A stretch of DNA of 64,000 nucleotides from Micromonospora cabrerizensis (GCF_022230955.1 NZ_JAKKFI010000093.1:1-64000); one strand, 5' to 3'. Positions 34,478 through 43,689 are shown, counted from the stretch's first letter. The notes: generated from the letters alone by a model not told the origin. Made by a program: numbers and translations.

Positions 34478-34496
34478 TAGGAGAGCGTGGGGGCGC

Positions 34497-35192
34497 TCAC
34501 CGGGGGCGGTATTCGACCTCGGGGCGGCCGGGGGTGCCGTAGCGAGGGCTGCGGGCAGCCCGGTCCACGGTCACCAGATACTCCAGGTAGCGGCGGGCGG
34601 TCACCCGGGAGATGCCGGTCAGCCCGCTCACCTCGGTCGCGGACAGCCCCGCCTGGGCGCCGGTCCCGTCGGTGAGGGCGGCGCGTACCCGGTTGAGGGT
34701 CTGCGCGTCGAGCCCCTTGGGCAGGCTGTGCCCGGCGGTGCCGCGCAGGGTGGCGAACATCCGGTCCACGTCGTGCTGGGCGGCCACCTCACCGTCGGCA
34801 AGGGCCTGCGCGCGGTAGTCCGCGTACCGCTCCAGCTTGTCGCGGAACGCGGCGAACGTGAACGGTTTGAGCAGGTAGTGGGTCACCCCGAGGGACACCG
34901 CGGTGCGCACCACCGCCAGGTCCCGCGCGGAGGTCACCGCGAGCACGTCGACGCTGCTGCCGGCCGCGCGCAGCGCCCGGCAGACGTCCAGGCCGTGCAG
35001 GTCGGGCAGCCGAAAATCCAGGAGTACGAGGTCGACGTCGCCGCTGTCGTTGGCGCGCAGGGCAGCCATCGCCGCCCGCGCCGTGTGCGCCACGCCGACC
35101 ACCACGAAGCCAGGAACCCGTTCGGTGTACGCGGAGTGCGCCTCGGCCAGCAGCGGCTCGTCCTCGACGACCAGCACCCGGATGTCGGTCAC
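34497..35192 (-). CDS. CitB/DcuR-type response regulator
   Basis: 231 aa. Receiver domain (about 1-120): VVEDEPLLAEAHSAYTERV, phospho-Asp in LVLLDFRLPDLHG, Thr/Ser in VTSARD and Lys in LLKPF. The C-terminal HTH (GLSATEVSGLTGISRVTARRYLEYL) fits the CitB/DcuR family. Its start overlaps the kinase stop by 4 bp. The kinase-regulator pair faces away from dctA, so it most likely activates the transporter in response to dicarboxylates. Confidence 0.92.
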   Translation of the reverse strand: MTDIRVLVVEDEPLLAEAHSAYTERVPGFVVVGVAHTARAAMAALRANDSGDVDLVLLDFRLPDLHGLDVCRALRAAGSSVDVLAVTSARDLAVVRTAVSLGVTHYLLKPFTFAAFRDKLERYADYRAQALADGEVAAQHDVDRMFATLRGTAGHSLPKGLDAQTLNRVRAALTDGTGAQAGLSATEVSGLTGISRVTARRYLEYLVTVDRAARSPRYGTPGRPEVEYRPR

Positions 35193-36775
35193 GACCGCTC
35201 ACCTCCGCCGGGCAGTCGGACGGTGAACAGGCTGCCGCCGTCGTCCGAGCGGGTCACCTCGGCGCTGCCGCCGTGCCGCCGGACCACCTGCCCGACCAGC
35301 GCCAGACCGAGGCCCCGGCCGGTGCTCTTGGTGGACCAGCCGCGCCGGAACGCGTCTGACACCCGCTCCGGGGCCAGCCCGGGGCCGCTGTCGGCGACCC
35401 GGATCACCAGCTCGTCGTCGATGGCGCCGACGAAGACCCGCACCCGGCGGGGCGCGGGCGTGCCGGCCACCGCCTCCAGGGCGTTGTCGACCAGGTTGCC
35501 GACCACGGTGAGCAGGTCGCCGGTCGGCAGAGGGCTGTCGTCGAGGCGGCAGTCCGGCTCGATGATGAGGTCCACCCCGCGCTCGCCGGCCTGCGCGGAC
35601 TTGCCGAGCAGCAGCGCGGCCAACGCCGGCTCGGTCACCGCGCCGACCACCCGGTCGGTGAGCTGCTGGGCGAGCGCCAGGTCCCGGGTGCCGAGCCGGA
35701 CGGCCTCGTCGGCACGGCCCAACTCCACCAGGGTCAGCACGGTGTGCAGCCGGTTGGCCGACTCGTGGGTCTGCGCCTGCAACGCCTCGGTGAGCGCGCG
35801 CACCGAATCCAGCTCACTGGCCAGCGTGCGCAGCTCGGTCTGGTCGCGCAGGGTCAGCACGGTGCCGAGCACCGCGCCCTCGAAGCGGGTGGTCCGCTGG
35901 TTGGCCACGAGCACCCGGTCACCGGCGACGATCGGCTCGTCGCGGGCGTCGCGCCCGGAGCCGAGCAGCTCGGCCGCCGCCGGCGGCAGGTCGATCCCGG
36001 CGACCGGCTGGTCGATCACCGTTGCGTCCGCGTCGAGCCCCAACAGCCGGCGGCCCTCGTCGTTGACCAGCGCCACCCGCCGGTCGGTGGTCAGCACGAC
36101 GAGACCCTCGCGGACGGAGTGCAGAACCGCGTCGTAGTACTCGTACATCCGGGTCATCTGCGCAGGCCCCAGCCCGTGCGTCTGGCGGCGCAGTCGGCGG
36201 CTGAGCAGCCAGGAGCCGGTCGCCGCGAGCGCCAGAGCCGGTGCTGCGACACCGAACAGCACCGGCAACTGGCCGAGCAGCTTACGGTCGATCGCGCGGG
36301 TGGTGATGCCCACCGAGACCAGACCGACGATGCGCCGCTGCTCGTCGTACACCGGAACCACCGCACGCACCGACTCGCCGAGCGTCCCGACGTTGGTGGT
36401 GGTGAACGCGCGGCCCGCCAGCGCGGGCCCGATGTCGCCGACGAACGGCTCGCCGATCCGCTCCCGGGTGGGGTGCGAGAAACGGGTGCGGTCGGGGGCC
36501 ATCACCACCACGAAGTCGGTGCCCGTCGCCTCCCGGGTCGATTCGGCGTACGGCTGGAGGATGCTGGCCGGGTCGGCGGTCGTGAGGGCCGCGCGGACGT
36601 CGGGGGAGCCGGCCACGGTCTGTGCCACCGCGAGCACCTCCTCCTGCGCGGCCTGGCGGGAGTCGCTGCGGGCCAGCCAGACGGCGCCCGCCGCCCCGGC
36701 CAGCACGAGCAGCGTCACCACCACCGCCTGGAGGGCGAAGAGCTGCCCCGCGATGCTCCACTGGCGTCGGGCCAC
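35189..36775 (-). CDS. CitA/DcuS-type sensor histidine kinase
   Basis: 528 aa. Two membrane helices (about 12-33 and 170-192) flank an extracellular PAS-like sensor domain (LAVAQTVAGSPDVRAAL, VVVMAPDRTRFSHPTRERIGEPF). Next come a cytoplasmic PAS domain (about 215-320), a HisKA-like helix with QTHESANRLHTVLTLVELG (phospho-His) and a HATPase domain (NLVDNALEAV, DSGPGLAP, GRGLGLALVGQ). This order is standard for dicarboxylate/citrate sensors. It shares a 101-bp intergenic region with dctA. Confidence 0.93.
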   Translation of the reverse strand: MARRQWSIAGQLFALQAVVVTLLVLAGAAGAVWLARSDSRQAAQEEVLAVAQTVAGSPDVRAALTTADPASILQPYAESTREATGTDFVVVMAPDRTRFSHPTRERIGEPFVGDIGPALAGRAFTTTNVGTLGESVRAVVPVYDEQRRIVGLVSVGITTRAIDRKLLGQLPVLFGVAAPALALAATGSWLLSRRLRRQTHGLGPAQMTRMYEYYDAVLHSVREGLVVLTTDRRVALVNDEGRRLLGLDADATVIDQPVAGIDLPPAAAELLGSGRDARDEPIVAGDRVLVANQRTTRFEGAVLGTVLTLRDQTELRTLASELDSVRALTEALQAQTHESANRLHTVLTLVELGRADEAVRLGTRDLALAQQLTDRVVGAVTEPALAALLLGKSAQAGERGVDLIIEPDCRLDDSPLPTGDLLTVVGNLVDNALEAVAGTPAPRRVRVFVGAIDDELVIRVADSGPGLAPERVSDAFRRGWSTKSTGRGLGLALVGQVVRRHGGSAEVTRSDDGGSLFTVRLPGGGERS

Positions 36776-36876
36776 CCTCCACCACCTCCTCGTCGCGCCG
36801 CTGCCGTTGTCGCGTTCGCGGTGAACAGAATGACCGCAAGGCTGTCAACGGGTGAGACACGCTTCACATTGTCGAC

Positions 36877-38265
36877 ATGGACACCACCGCATCCACCACC
36901 TCACCGGCACCCCCGGTCCGCCGGGACCGTACCCGTTACCTGTACATCGCTGTCATCGTGGCCGTGCTCGCCGGCATCGTGGTTGGGCTGGTCGCCCCCG
37001 ATTTCGGCAAGGAACTCAAGCCGATCGGCACCGGCTTCGTCAACCTGATCAAGATGATGATCAGCCCGGTCATCTTCTGCACCATCGTGCTCGGCGTCGG
37101 GTCCGTCCGGCAGGCCGCGAAGGTCGGGAAGGTCGGTGGCCTCGCCCTCGGCTACTTCCTCACCATGTCGACCGTGGCGCTCGCCATCGGCCTGGTCGTC
37201 GGCAACCTCATCCACCCCGGCTCCGGCCTGAACCTGGGCGCGGACCTCGCCGGCGCGGGCAAGGCCGCGGCCGGTGACGAGGCCGCCGGTACGACGGAGT
37301 TCCTGCTCGGGATCATCCCGACCACGATGTTGTCCGCGCTCACCGAGGGCGAGGTGCTCCAGACGCTGCTGGTGGCCCTGCTGGTCGGCTTCGCCGTGCA
37401 GGCCATGGGCCGGCGCGGTGAGCCGGTGCTCGGCGCGATCGCCGTCATCCAGCGCGTCGTCTTCAAGGTCCTCGCGATGATCATGTGGCTGGCGCCGCTC
37501 GGCGCGTTCGGTGCCATGGCCGCCGTGGTCGGCGCGACCGGCGTGGACGCGCTCAAGAGCCTCGCCCAGATCATGCTGGGCTTCTACGCGACCTGTCTGA
37601 TCTTCGTGCTGGTGATCCTCGGCGCGCTGCTCTGGTTCGTGGCCCGGATCTCGATCTTCTCGCTGCTGCGGTACCTCGGCCGGGAGTTCCTGCTGATCCT
37701 GTCGACCTCGTCGTCGGAGTCGGCGCTGCCGCGGCTGATCGCGAAGATGGAGCACTTCGGGGTGAGCAAGCCGGTCGTGGGCATCACGGTGCCGACCGGG
37801 TACTCGTTCAACCTGGACGGGACGGCGATCTACCTGACGATGGCGTCGCTGTTCATCGCCGAGGCGATGGGCAACCCGCTCTCCATCGGCGAGCAGGTGT
37901 CGCTGCTGCTGTTCATGATCATCGCTTCGAAGGGTGCGGCGGGCGTGACCGGCGCGGGCATCGCGACCCTGGCCGGTGGGCTCCAGTCGCACCGTCCGGA
38001 CCTGGTCGACGGTGTCGGGCTGATCGTGGGCATCGACCGGTTCATGTCCGAGGCCCGGGCGCTGACCAACTTCGCGGGCAACGCCGTGGCGACGGTGCTG
38101 GTGGGGACCTGGACCGGTGAGTTCGACCGGGAGCGGGCCGTCGGTGTGCTCAAGGGAGAAGACCCGTTCGACGAGGCCACGATGCTCGATGACCACGACG
38201 ACGCCGACGAGGCGGCACGGCGTTCCGACGAGCAGACGCCGGCCACGGCGGGAGCGCCGGCCTGA
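36877..38265 (+). CDS. dctA: Dicarboxylate:cation symporter (DctA-like)
   Basis: 462-aa secondary transporter of the SDF/DAACS family: about eight membrane helices and two re-entrant loops. The Ser-rich hairpin STSSSESALPRLI and the GYSFNLDGTAIYLTMA motif (substrate and cation site) are intact, as is the GAAGVTGAGIATLA second hairpin. The acidic C-terminus (DDHDDADEAARR) is cytoplasmic. The adjacent CitA/CitB system points to C4-dicarboxylates as substrate. No clear Shine-Dalgarno precedes the ATG. Confidence 0.92.
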   Translation: MDTTASTTSPAPPVRRDRTRYLYIAVIVAVLAGIVVGLVAPDFGKELKPIGTGFVNLIKMMISPVIFCTIVLGVGSVRQAAKVGKVGGLALGYFLTMSTVALAIGLVVGNLIHPGSGLNLGADLAGAGKAAAGDEAAGTTEFLLGIIPTTMLSALTEGEVLQTLLVALLVGFAVQAMGRRGEPVLGAIAVIQRVVFKVLAMIMWLAPLGAFGAMAAVVGATGVDALKSLAQIMLGFYATCLIFVLVILGALLWFVARISIFSLLRYLGREFLLILSTSSSESALPRLIAKMEHFGVSKPVVGITVPTGYSFNLDGTAIYLTMASLFIAEAMGNPLSIGEQVSLLLFMIIASKGAAGVTGAGIATLAGGLQSHRPDLVDGVGLIVGIDRFMSEARALTNFAGNAVATVLVGTWTGEFDRERAVGVLKGEDPFDEATMLDDHDDADEAARRSDEQTPATAGAPA

Positions 38266-38286
38266 GCCACGGCAGCGACATAACCC

Positions 38287-38318
38287 GGGGGTGCGCCGTC
38301 CATGCGCAGCGCACCCCC
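38287..38318 (+). terminator. Terminator hairpin after dctA
   Basis: Perfect 10-bp arms GGGGGTGCGC (38287-38296) and GCGCACCCCC (38309-38318) with a 12-nt loop, 21 bp after the stop. Confidence 0.75.
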
Positions 38319-38463
38319 CAAAGGGGAAGGAGCGCCTCGTCACCCCGGTCGCGGCCGCTGCCGGAATGCCGTGCTCGCCACGCCGACCGACCCGGGTGAT
38401 GAGTTGTGGCGTCCCCGCCCGTCATACCTACGACAGGACATGACGAGGCGGAAGGATGACGTG

Positions 38464-39462
38464 ATGAGTGCGGACACGCGGCTGAAGGAGCTGGGCGTGA
38501 GCGGTCTGGGTGAGGTCGACGAGCCGGCGTTCTCGGGGCTGGCGCAGCGGCACCGGCGGGAGCTGCACGTGCACTGCTACCGGATGCTCGGGTCGTTCGA
38601 GGACGCCGAGGACGCCGTGCAGGAGACCTTCCTTCGTGCCTGGCGGCGGCGGGAGACCTTCGAGGGGCGGTCGACGTTCCGGGCCTGGTTGTACCGGATC
38701 GCCACCAATGCCTCCCTGGACCTGCTTGCCAAGCGTCGGCCGGAGCCCGCGACCGGCGGCGAGGTGCTGTGGTTGCAGCCCTACCCGGACCGGCTGCTCG
38801 ACGAGCTGCCCGCTGGTGACGCGGACGAGCCGGAGACCGTCGCCGTGGCGCGGGAGACGATCGAGCTGGCGTACGTGGTAGCGGTCCAGCACCTCGCGCC
38901 GCGCCCGCGGGCGGTGCTGATCCTGCGCGACGTGCTCGGCTGGCCGGCGAAGGAGGTCGCGGATCTCCTCGGCGACTCCGTCAACTCGGTGAACAGCGCG
39001 TTGCAGCGGGCCCGCGCCGGCATGCGGGAGCACCTGCCCGCCGAGCGGCAGGACTGGGCCGGCGGCGAGGAGGACGCCGGGACGCGCGAGCTGGTGCGCC
39101 GCTTCACCGACGCCAGCGTGGCCACCGACATCGACACGCTCGCTGGCATGCTGCGGGACGACGTCCGCTGCTCGATGCCGCCCACGCCGGGCCTGCACGT
39201 CGGCCGGGACGCGGTGGTGAACGACTGGGTGCAGGACGGATTCGTCGGCATGGTGGGCCTGCGCGGGATCCCCACCTCGGTCAACCGGCAGCCGGCGGTC
39301 GCCTTCTACCTGTGGCGGAAGCAGGAGGGCGCGTACCTCCCGCTGACGCTCGACGTCCTGCGCGTCACCGGCGGAGCGATCACCGAGATCCTCACGTTCC
39401 ACGACGACCAGTTCCCGCGGCTCGGGCTGCCGGAGCGACTGCCGGCGGACGGCACGGAGTAG
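38464..39462 (+). CDS. ECF sigma factor with SnoaL-like C-terminal domain
   Basis: 332 aa from the ATG at 38464 (GTG at 38461 is an alternative). Region 2 (about 15-85: CYRMLGSFEDAEDAVQETFLRAW), region 4 (about 125-185: PRPRAVLILRDVLGWPAKEVADLL) and a C-terminal SnoaL-type (NTF2-fold) domain of about 120 residues. In related ECF groups the C-terminal domain regulates activity in place of an anti-sigma factor. Followed after 5 bp by the next ORF. Confidence 0.9.
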   Translation: MSADTRLKELGVSGLGEVDEPAFSGLAQRHRRELHVHCYRMLGSFEDAEDAVQETFLRAWRRRETFEGRSTFRAWLYRIATNASLDLLAKRRPEPATGGEVLWLQPYPDRLLDELPAGDADEPETVAVARETIELAYVVAVQHLAPRPRAVLILRDVLGWPAKEVADLLGDSVNSVNSALQRARAGMREHLPAERQDWAGGEEDAGTRELVRRFTDASVATDIDTLAGMLRDDVRCSMPPTPGLHVGRDAVVNDWVQDGFVGMVGLRGIPTSVNRQPAVAFYLWRKQEGAYLPLTLDVLRVTGGAITEILTFHDDQFPRLGLPERLPADGTE

Positions 39463-39467
39463 TCCCG

Positions 39468-39761
39468 ATGTGGACGCTCACGCTGCGCGGAGGCGCGCGT
39501 GTCGCCGTGGTCCCGACGCAGTGGCGCGACGCGTTCGGCGTCGTCACCCACGGGCGGGTGCAGCTGGAGCTGCGCGACGGCGAGCCCGGGCCGGTCCTCG
39601 GCCGCGACGCCGGGTTCTGGCTCCGTGGCACCGGCGTCCGCGCGCTGCGCAACCCCGGCCGTCGTACGGCGAGGGTGCGCGTCGTCACGCCCAGGGCCGC
39701 GACGCCCACCTGCCCGTCGACACCCGCCGTATCCCCGTTACCGAATGATGGAGGAACGACC
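39468..39761 (+). other. In-frame coding-like stretch upstream of the DUF6069 gene
   Basis: From an ATG at 39468, 5 bp after the sigma-factor stop, 98 codons run without a stop into the DUF6069 gene in the same frame. The peptide (MWTLTLRGGARVAVVPTQW and so on) is basic and Arg-rich and I recognise no family. It may be a separate decayed gene that lost its stop, a real N-terminal extension, or chance. Codon usage is high GC3, which suggests past or present coding. Confidence 0.35.
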
Positions 39762-40211
39762 ATGACCAGCACCAATGGCACCGGGGTCGTCACCGGCCCG
39801 GCACCGGGCCGGACCACCCACCGATTCCGTGGGCTCGTCGGCACCGGTCTCGTCGCCGCGCTCGCAGCGGTGGTGGCGACCACCCTCGCCGCTGCGCTCG
39901 CCCAGGCCGTCGGCGTCGACTTCGAGGTCCCCGACGGTGGCGAGACGATCCCGTTGTCCGGGTTCGCCGTGGTGACCGGCTTCTTCTCGGTGGTCGGCGT
40001 CGTCATCGCCGCCGCTTTCCTCCGGTGGAGCGCTCGCCCCTCCGATCGGTTCGTGTGGACGGCGGTGTCGCTGACCGTGGTCTCGTTGGTCCCGCCCCTC
40101 ATCTCCGGGGCGAACGCCGCCACCATCGCCGCCCTCCTCGGGCTGCACCTGGTGCCTGCGGCGGTGATGATCCCCACCCTGGCGCGGAGCCTGCGCACCC
40201 GCACCGGCTGA
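39762..40211 (+). CDS. DUF6069-like four-helix membrane protein
   Basis: 149 aa from the ATG at 39762, chosen because GGAGG lies 8 bp upstream. After a cytoplasmic Thr/Arg-rich start there are four membrane helices (about 27-50, 62-84, 92-112, 118-138), with GANAATIAALLGLHLVPAAVMIP near the end. This matches the small membrane proteins annotated as DUF6069 in actinobacteria; function unknown. The upstream sigma factor may be cotranscribed. Confidence 0.75.
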   Translation: MTSTNGTGVVTGPAPGRTTHRFRGLVGTGLVAALAAVVATTLAAALAQAVGVDFEVPDGGETIPLSGFAVVTGFFSVVGVVIAAAFLRWSARPSDRFVWTAVSLTVVSLVPPLISGANAATIAALLGLHLVPAAVMIPTLARSLRTRTG

Positions 40212-40220
40212 TCGGTCTCG

Positions 40221-41216
40221 TCAGCGATGCCGACCGGGTGCCGAGGGGTCGCTGCGGAAGGCTTGCGGAGACATGCCGAAGGCCGCGGTGAAGACCCTGC
40301 TGAAGTGGGCCTGGGAGGGGAAGCCCCACCGGGCGGCGACGCTGTGGATGGGCCGCGCGCGTTGCAGGGGATCGCGCAGGTCGCGCGCGCACCGGTCCAG
40401 GCGCCTCATGCGGATCATCTCGGCGACGGTCTGCTCCTCGGCCTCGAACGCCCGGTGCAGGCTGCGGAGCGAGACGTGGTGCGCGGCCGCCACGGTGCCG
40501 GGGGAGAGGTTCGGGTCGCCGAGGTGCTCGTCGATGAACGCCTTGACCTGCACGCGCAGGCTGTGCCCGCGTACCTCGGTCGGTAGGGCTTCGGTGAGGT
40601 CCAGGCGCTGGGCCAGCGTCGCGGAGATGAGGTCCCGGGCGACGGTGCCCAGGAGCGGAACGTCGCGCTCCTGGTACTGCTCCGGGTGGGTCAGCACCTG
40701 GTGTACGAAGTTGCTGAGCAGCGCGCCCATCCCCTCGGCGGCGGAGATGTTCGTGGCGAGGAGTTGCGCGATCTTGTTGGGATGCAGCGGTACGAGGCCG
40801 TGCGGCACGAGGATCGTCAGGGTGGTCAACAGACCCTCGTGCCGCGACCGCCCCTGATGCGACGACTGGTGCGGTCGCGACGTGTCGACGACGGCGAACT
40901 GCCCCGGCGTGAAGAGGTTCGTCCGCCGCTCCTGTTCCACCCCGCCGTGCCCGGACAGCGGCAGCGCGAACTCGTACATCTCGGGGTCGCTGCGGCGGAT
41001 GAACGTGCTGGTGCGCTGCATGTCCAGGGAGGGGTACTGCCAGGACGACAGCACGATCTCACCGAGACTGATGACCTCGGCGCGGGCCTGGAAGTTCGCC
41101 GCGTGGGCACTGTGGATCCGCATCGGGACCGACTCACGCGCCACCAGGTCGTGCCAGTAACCGAATCGCTCGCTCTCGGGCACTGAGGTCGTGTCCGCCG
41201 AGCCTACGGTGAGCAC
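40221..41216 (-). CDS. AraC-family transcriptional regulator
   Basis: 331 aa. The N-terminal cupin-like binding domain (AraC_binding_2 type; about 15-190) has FGYWHDLVARESVPMRI and FTPGQFAVVDTSRPHQ. The C-terminal double HTH (about 225-325) has LSPGTVAAAHHVSLRSLHRAF and IHSVAARWGFPSQAHFSRVFTAAFG. The ligand is unknown. It converges on the DUF6069 gene with a 9-bp gap. Confidence 0.93.
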   Translation of the reverse strand: MLTVGSADTTSVPESERFGYWHDLVARESVPMRIHSAHAANFQARAEVISLGEIVLSSWQYPSLDMQRTSTFIRRSDPEMYEFALPLSGHGGVEQERRTNLFTPGQFAVVDTSRPHQSSHQGRSRHEGLLTTLTILVPHGLVPLHPNKIAQLLATNISAAEGMGALLSNFVHQVLTHPEQYQERDVPLLGTVARDLISATLAQRLDLTEALPTEVRGHSLRVQVKAFIDEHLGDPNLSPGTVAAAHHVSLRSLHRAFEAEEQTVAEMIRMRRLDRCARDLRDPLQRARPIHSVAARWGFPSQAHFSRVFTAAFGMSPQAFRSDPSAPGRHR

Positions 41217-41325
41217 TGGCTGCCTCGATTTCTGTCGGTGACGCGGCGACGGCGGTGCTGCCGACCGGAATTACAAGATCACCTTAACCCTGGCTCAGGT
41301 TCGGCGCGTCGTCGTCGTCCTCGCC

Positions 41326-42468
41326 TCATGTTCGCAGGACGCCCAGACACCGGGCCATCACCCGGAAGGGAATGGCCTGGCCCCTGGTCTGGTCGACGGT
41401 GCCCACCAGGTGCAGGTCGAGCTGCGGGCAATGGAAGAGCCACGTGCCGGTGACTCCGGAATGGCCGACGAGCGTCACCGGGCGGCGCCCCGGTGACACG
41501 AGCCGACCGGCCGTGAAGAACATGGTGCCCAGCCCGTACCGGAGGACGGGGATGTTGCGCAGCCGGTTGCGCCGCTCGCTGAGCATCTCCCGTGAGCGGG
41601 CGTCACGGAAGAGCGCACCGCCGAGGAGCGCTCGCTGAAAGGTGAGGAGATCGGCGGTGGTGCTGAACAGGTCGTTGCAGGATTCGATCATCGAGGGCAC
41701 CTCCACGCGGCGCTGCTTCGCGTAGAGCGGCGAGGGCGGTGGGGACCCCGGATCCGGCGGGCGATCCCCGGGGAGCCAGGTGTGCGTCAGGTCGAGCGGG
41801 CCGCGGATCCGTTGGGTCAGCAGGTCGGCGAACGACCGACCGGTCACCGTCTCCAGAATGCGGATGAGCAGCTGGAAGCCGGTGTCGGAGTAGCGGGCCT
41901 TCTGCCGTACGGCGGTGAGGTCCTGTGGCGCGAAGTGCGGGCGCTGCTGCTCGCGCGTGGTCCGCATGGTGTCCTCGAAGGTCCAGGCCAGATCCTGGCC
42001 GGTGGCCAGGCGCTCATTCAGGCTGGGGCCCTCCCGACGCCTCTCGAAGTGGTCGGGCAGGCCGGACGTGTGACTCGCGAGGTGGCGCACGGTGATCGCC
42101 GACGTCCGGTCGATTCCTCCACGAACATGCAGGCCGGTGGTCGTCTTTGCCGGCAGGTAGCTGCCGATCGGCGCGGACAGGTCGAGTTCACCGCGCTCGT
42201 GCGCCTGCAACACCAGCGTGATGATGAACCGCTTGGTGACGCTGGCGATGAAGAACGGGGTGTCGGGACGCACCGGTTGATCGCGGGCGTCGGCAGGCCC
42301 GCAGGCAGCCGACCAGCGCAGCTTCCCGTCGCCGCTGGCGACGGCGAGGTTGGCGTGGTGTACGCCGCGTCGCGCGACCAGATTCCCGAGCAGGCCCCTC
42401 AGCCGCGCGTCGACATCAGCGGGAGCGTGATTGTCGTGGGCAGGGATGGTGGTCAGTGGCGATCTCAT
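41326..42468 (-). CDS. Serine hydrolase of the beta-lactamase (class C/PBP4*) family
   Basis: 380 aa from the ATG at 42468, which has AAGGAG upstream. The nucleophile motif SxxK is in FFIASVTKRF (about residue 75), the second motif YxN appears as YSD in ARYSDTGFQLL, and the C-terminal GHSGVTG replaces the KTG-like HxG. No signal peptide, so probably a cytoplasmic esterase or peptidase rather than a beta-lactamase. It is divergent from the PadR gene, with a palindromic site between them. Confidence 0.87.
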   Translation of the reverse strand: MRSPLTTIPAHDNHAPADVDARLRGLLGNLVARRGVHHANLAVASGDGKLRWSAACGPADARDQPVRPDTPFFIASVTKRFIITLVLQAHERGELDLSAPIGSYLPAKTTTGLHVRGGIDRTSAITVRHLASHTSGLPDHFERRREGPSLNERLATGQDLAWTFEDTMRTTREQQRPHFAPQDLTAVRQKARYSDTGFQLLIRILETVTGRSFADLLTQRIRGPLDLTHTWLPGDRPPDPGSPPPSPLYAKQRRVEVPSMIESCNDLFSTTADLLTFQRALLGGALFRDARSREMLSERRNRLRNIPVLRYGLGTMFFTAGRLVSPGRRPVTLVGHSGVTGTWLFHCPQLDLHLVGTVDQTRGQAIPFRVMARCLGVLRT

Positions 42469-42503
42469 ATGGACGCTCCTTGTCTCCCTGCTTCCCGATC
42501 CAA

Positions 42504-42522
42504 ACATGTCTACTAGACATGT
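42504..42522. promoter_or_regulatory. PadR-type operator between serine hydrolase and PadR genes
   Basis: ACATGTCTACTAGACATGT is a perfect palindrome with 9-bp arms and a 1-bp centre. It contains ATGT-N7-ACAT, close to the known PadR motif. It lies 36 bp upstream of the hydrolase start and 31 bp upstream of the PadR start, so binding could control both. Confidence 0.7.
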
Positions 42523-42552
42523 CTACGAGAGGCAACGGCTTAGACTCGGCCC

Positions 42553-43101
42553 ATGGCCCACGTGATCCTCGGTCTGCTCCTGATCACCCCGCAGAGCTTC
42601 TACGACCTCATCAAGGGATTCGAGGCCGGCGTCGCGCTCTTCTACAGCGCCAGCTCCGGCAGCATCAAACGGGCGCTGGACACCCTGCTCACCCGAGGGC
42701 TCATCGAGATCGCCAGCACCGAAGCCGGCGGCCGGGGGCGGAAGGTCTACCGCGTCACCGACGCGGGTCGCCAGGAGTTCCACGCGTGGATGACGGGAGA
42801 GCTGACCGGGGCCGATCTGGAAACCGCGGCGCTGTCCCGGCTCTACTTCCTCGGTCTGCTGGAGCCGGACGAACGCGTACCGGCGCTGCGTCGCGTCACG
42901 GATCGCATCGAGAACGACCTCGCCAGACTCTCGACCCTCGACAAGCACCTCAGAGACCAGGAAGTCCCCGAGGAACACCGCGACATCGCCACCCACCAAC
43001 GCGCCACGCTCGACTACGGCATCGCCGCACACCGCTTCACGCTCGACTGGTTCCGCGACCACCTGAACCGACACGAGCGCCGGAGCCATCCCGCGTTATG
43101 A
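42553..43101 (+). CDS. PadR-family transcriptional regulator (long form)
   Basis: 182 aa. The N-terminal winged helix (VILGLLLITPQSFYDLIKGFE, then SSGSIKRALDTLLTRGLIEI) is followed by a C-terminal helical dimerisation domain of about 90 residues, as in PadR subfamily 1. ATG start; TAGACT at 42541-42546 ends 6 nt before it, so a leaderless transcript is possible. Its 3' end overlaps the convergent HD-domain gene by 6 bp. Confidence 0.92.
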   Translation: MAHVILGLLLITPQSFYDLIKGFEAGVALFYSASSGSIKRALDTLLTRGLIEIASTEAGGRGRKVYRVTDAGRQEFHAWMTGELTGADLETAALSRLYFLGLLEPDERVPALRRVTDRIENDLARLSTLDKHLRDQEVPEEHRDIATHQRATLDYGIAAHRFTLDWFRDHLNRHERRSHPAL

Positions 43102-43689
43102 ACGCTCCACCTGCGATGAGGGGGACGTGAGCCAGGCGAGTGGCTGTCCCGCGAGCGCGGCGTCGGCGAGGCGCTGCGCGGAAGCGGTCTTGAGGGCAGC
43201 GCGTGAACTGTCGATCCAGCGCTGGACGTTGTCGAAGCCCTGATGGCGGTACTCGACGGCTTGGACGAGACACTCCAGTTTGTCGGCGTCGCGGGCGACG
43301 ACGGCCTCCAGCGTCTCCTGGGCTTCGTATTCGGTGACGGCGGCAGTGATGGTGTCGGCGACGGCTGGTGGGCAGGCGGCGACCTGGTCGGCGGTGACGG
43401 CCGTGTTGGGCGCTGCGGTGAGGTAACGCCTGGCGATGTGCGGGATGTCGGTGATCCGGGTTTCCTGAGTGTCGTGCAGGACGCACATCATCGACACCCG
43501 GGCGGGGTCGGCGCCCTCCATGGCGGCGAGCATCATCCCGACGAGCGCAGTGCGAAACGAGTGTTCGGCGATCGACTCGGGGTGCTTGACGCCGGCGAAC
43601 CACCAGCCGGTACGGGCGGCGCGTTTGAGGACACCTGCTTCGAAGATGAAGGTCATGGCGCCCGTGACGTCGCCGTGATCGTCGCTCAT
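43096..43689 (-). CDS. HD-domain phosphohydrolase (YfbR-like)
   Basis: 197 aa. The metal-binding HD residues are in AEHSFRTALV (His), MMCVLHDTQE (His-Asp) and ARDADKLE (Asp), the spacing of YfbR-type 5'-deoxynucleotidases. Its ATG overlaps the stop of the XRE gene by 4 bp, so the regulator is translated first and the hydrolase is coupled to it. The substrate is inferred only from the fold: a (d)NMP or other nucleotide. Confidence 0.88.
   Translation of the reverse strand: MSDDHGDVTGAMTFIFEAGVLKRAARTGWWFAGVKHPESIAEHSFRTALVGMMLAAMEGADPARVSMMCVLHDTQETRITDIPHIARRYLTAAPNTAVTADQVAACPPAVADTITAAVTEYEAQETLEAVVARDADKLECLVQAVEYRHQGFDNVQRWIDSSRAALKTASAQRLADAALAGQPLAWLTSPSSQVERS

Noticed and set aside
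36776-36876. A CitB-type operator in the dctA intergenic region
   Set aside because: Only short, weak inverted repeats (GTGA/TCAC) are present; I could not define a convincing site.
41326-42468. The serine hydrolase as a true beta-lactamase
   Set aside because: There is no signal peptide and the second and third motifs differ (YSD, HSG), which fits an esterase or peptidase better.
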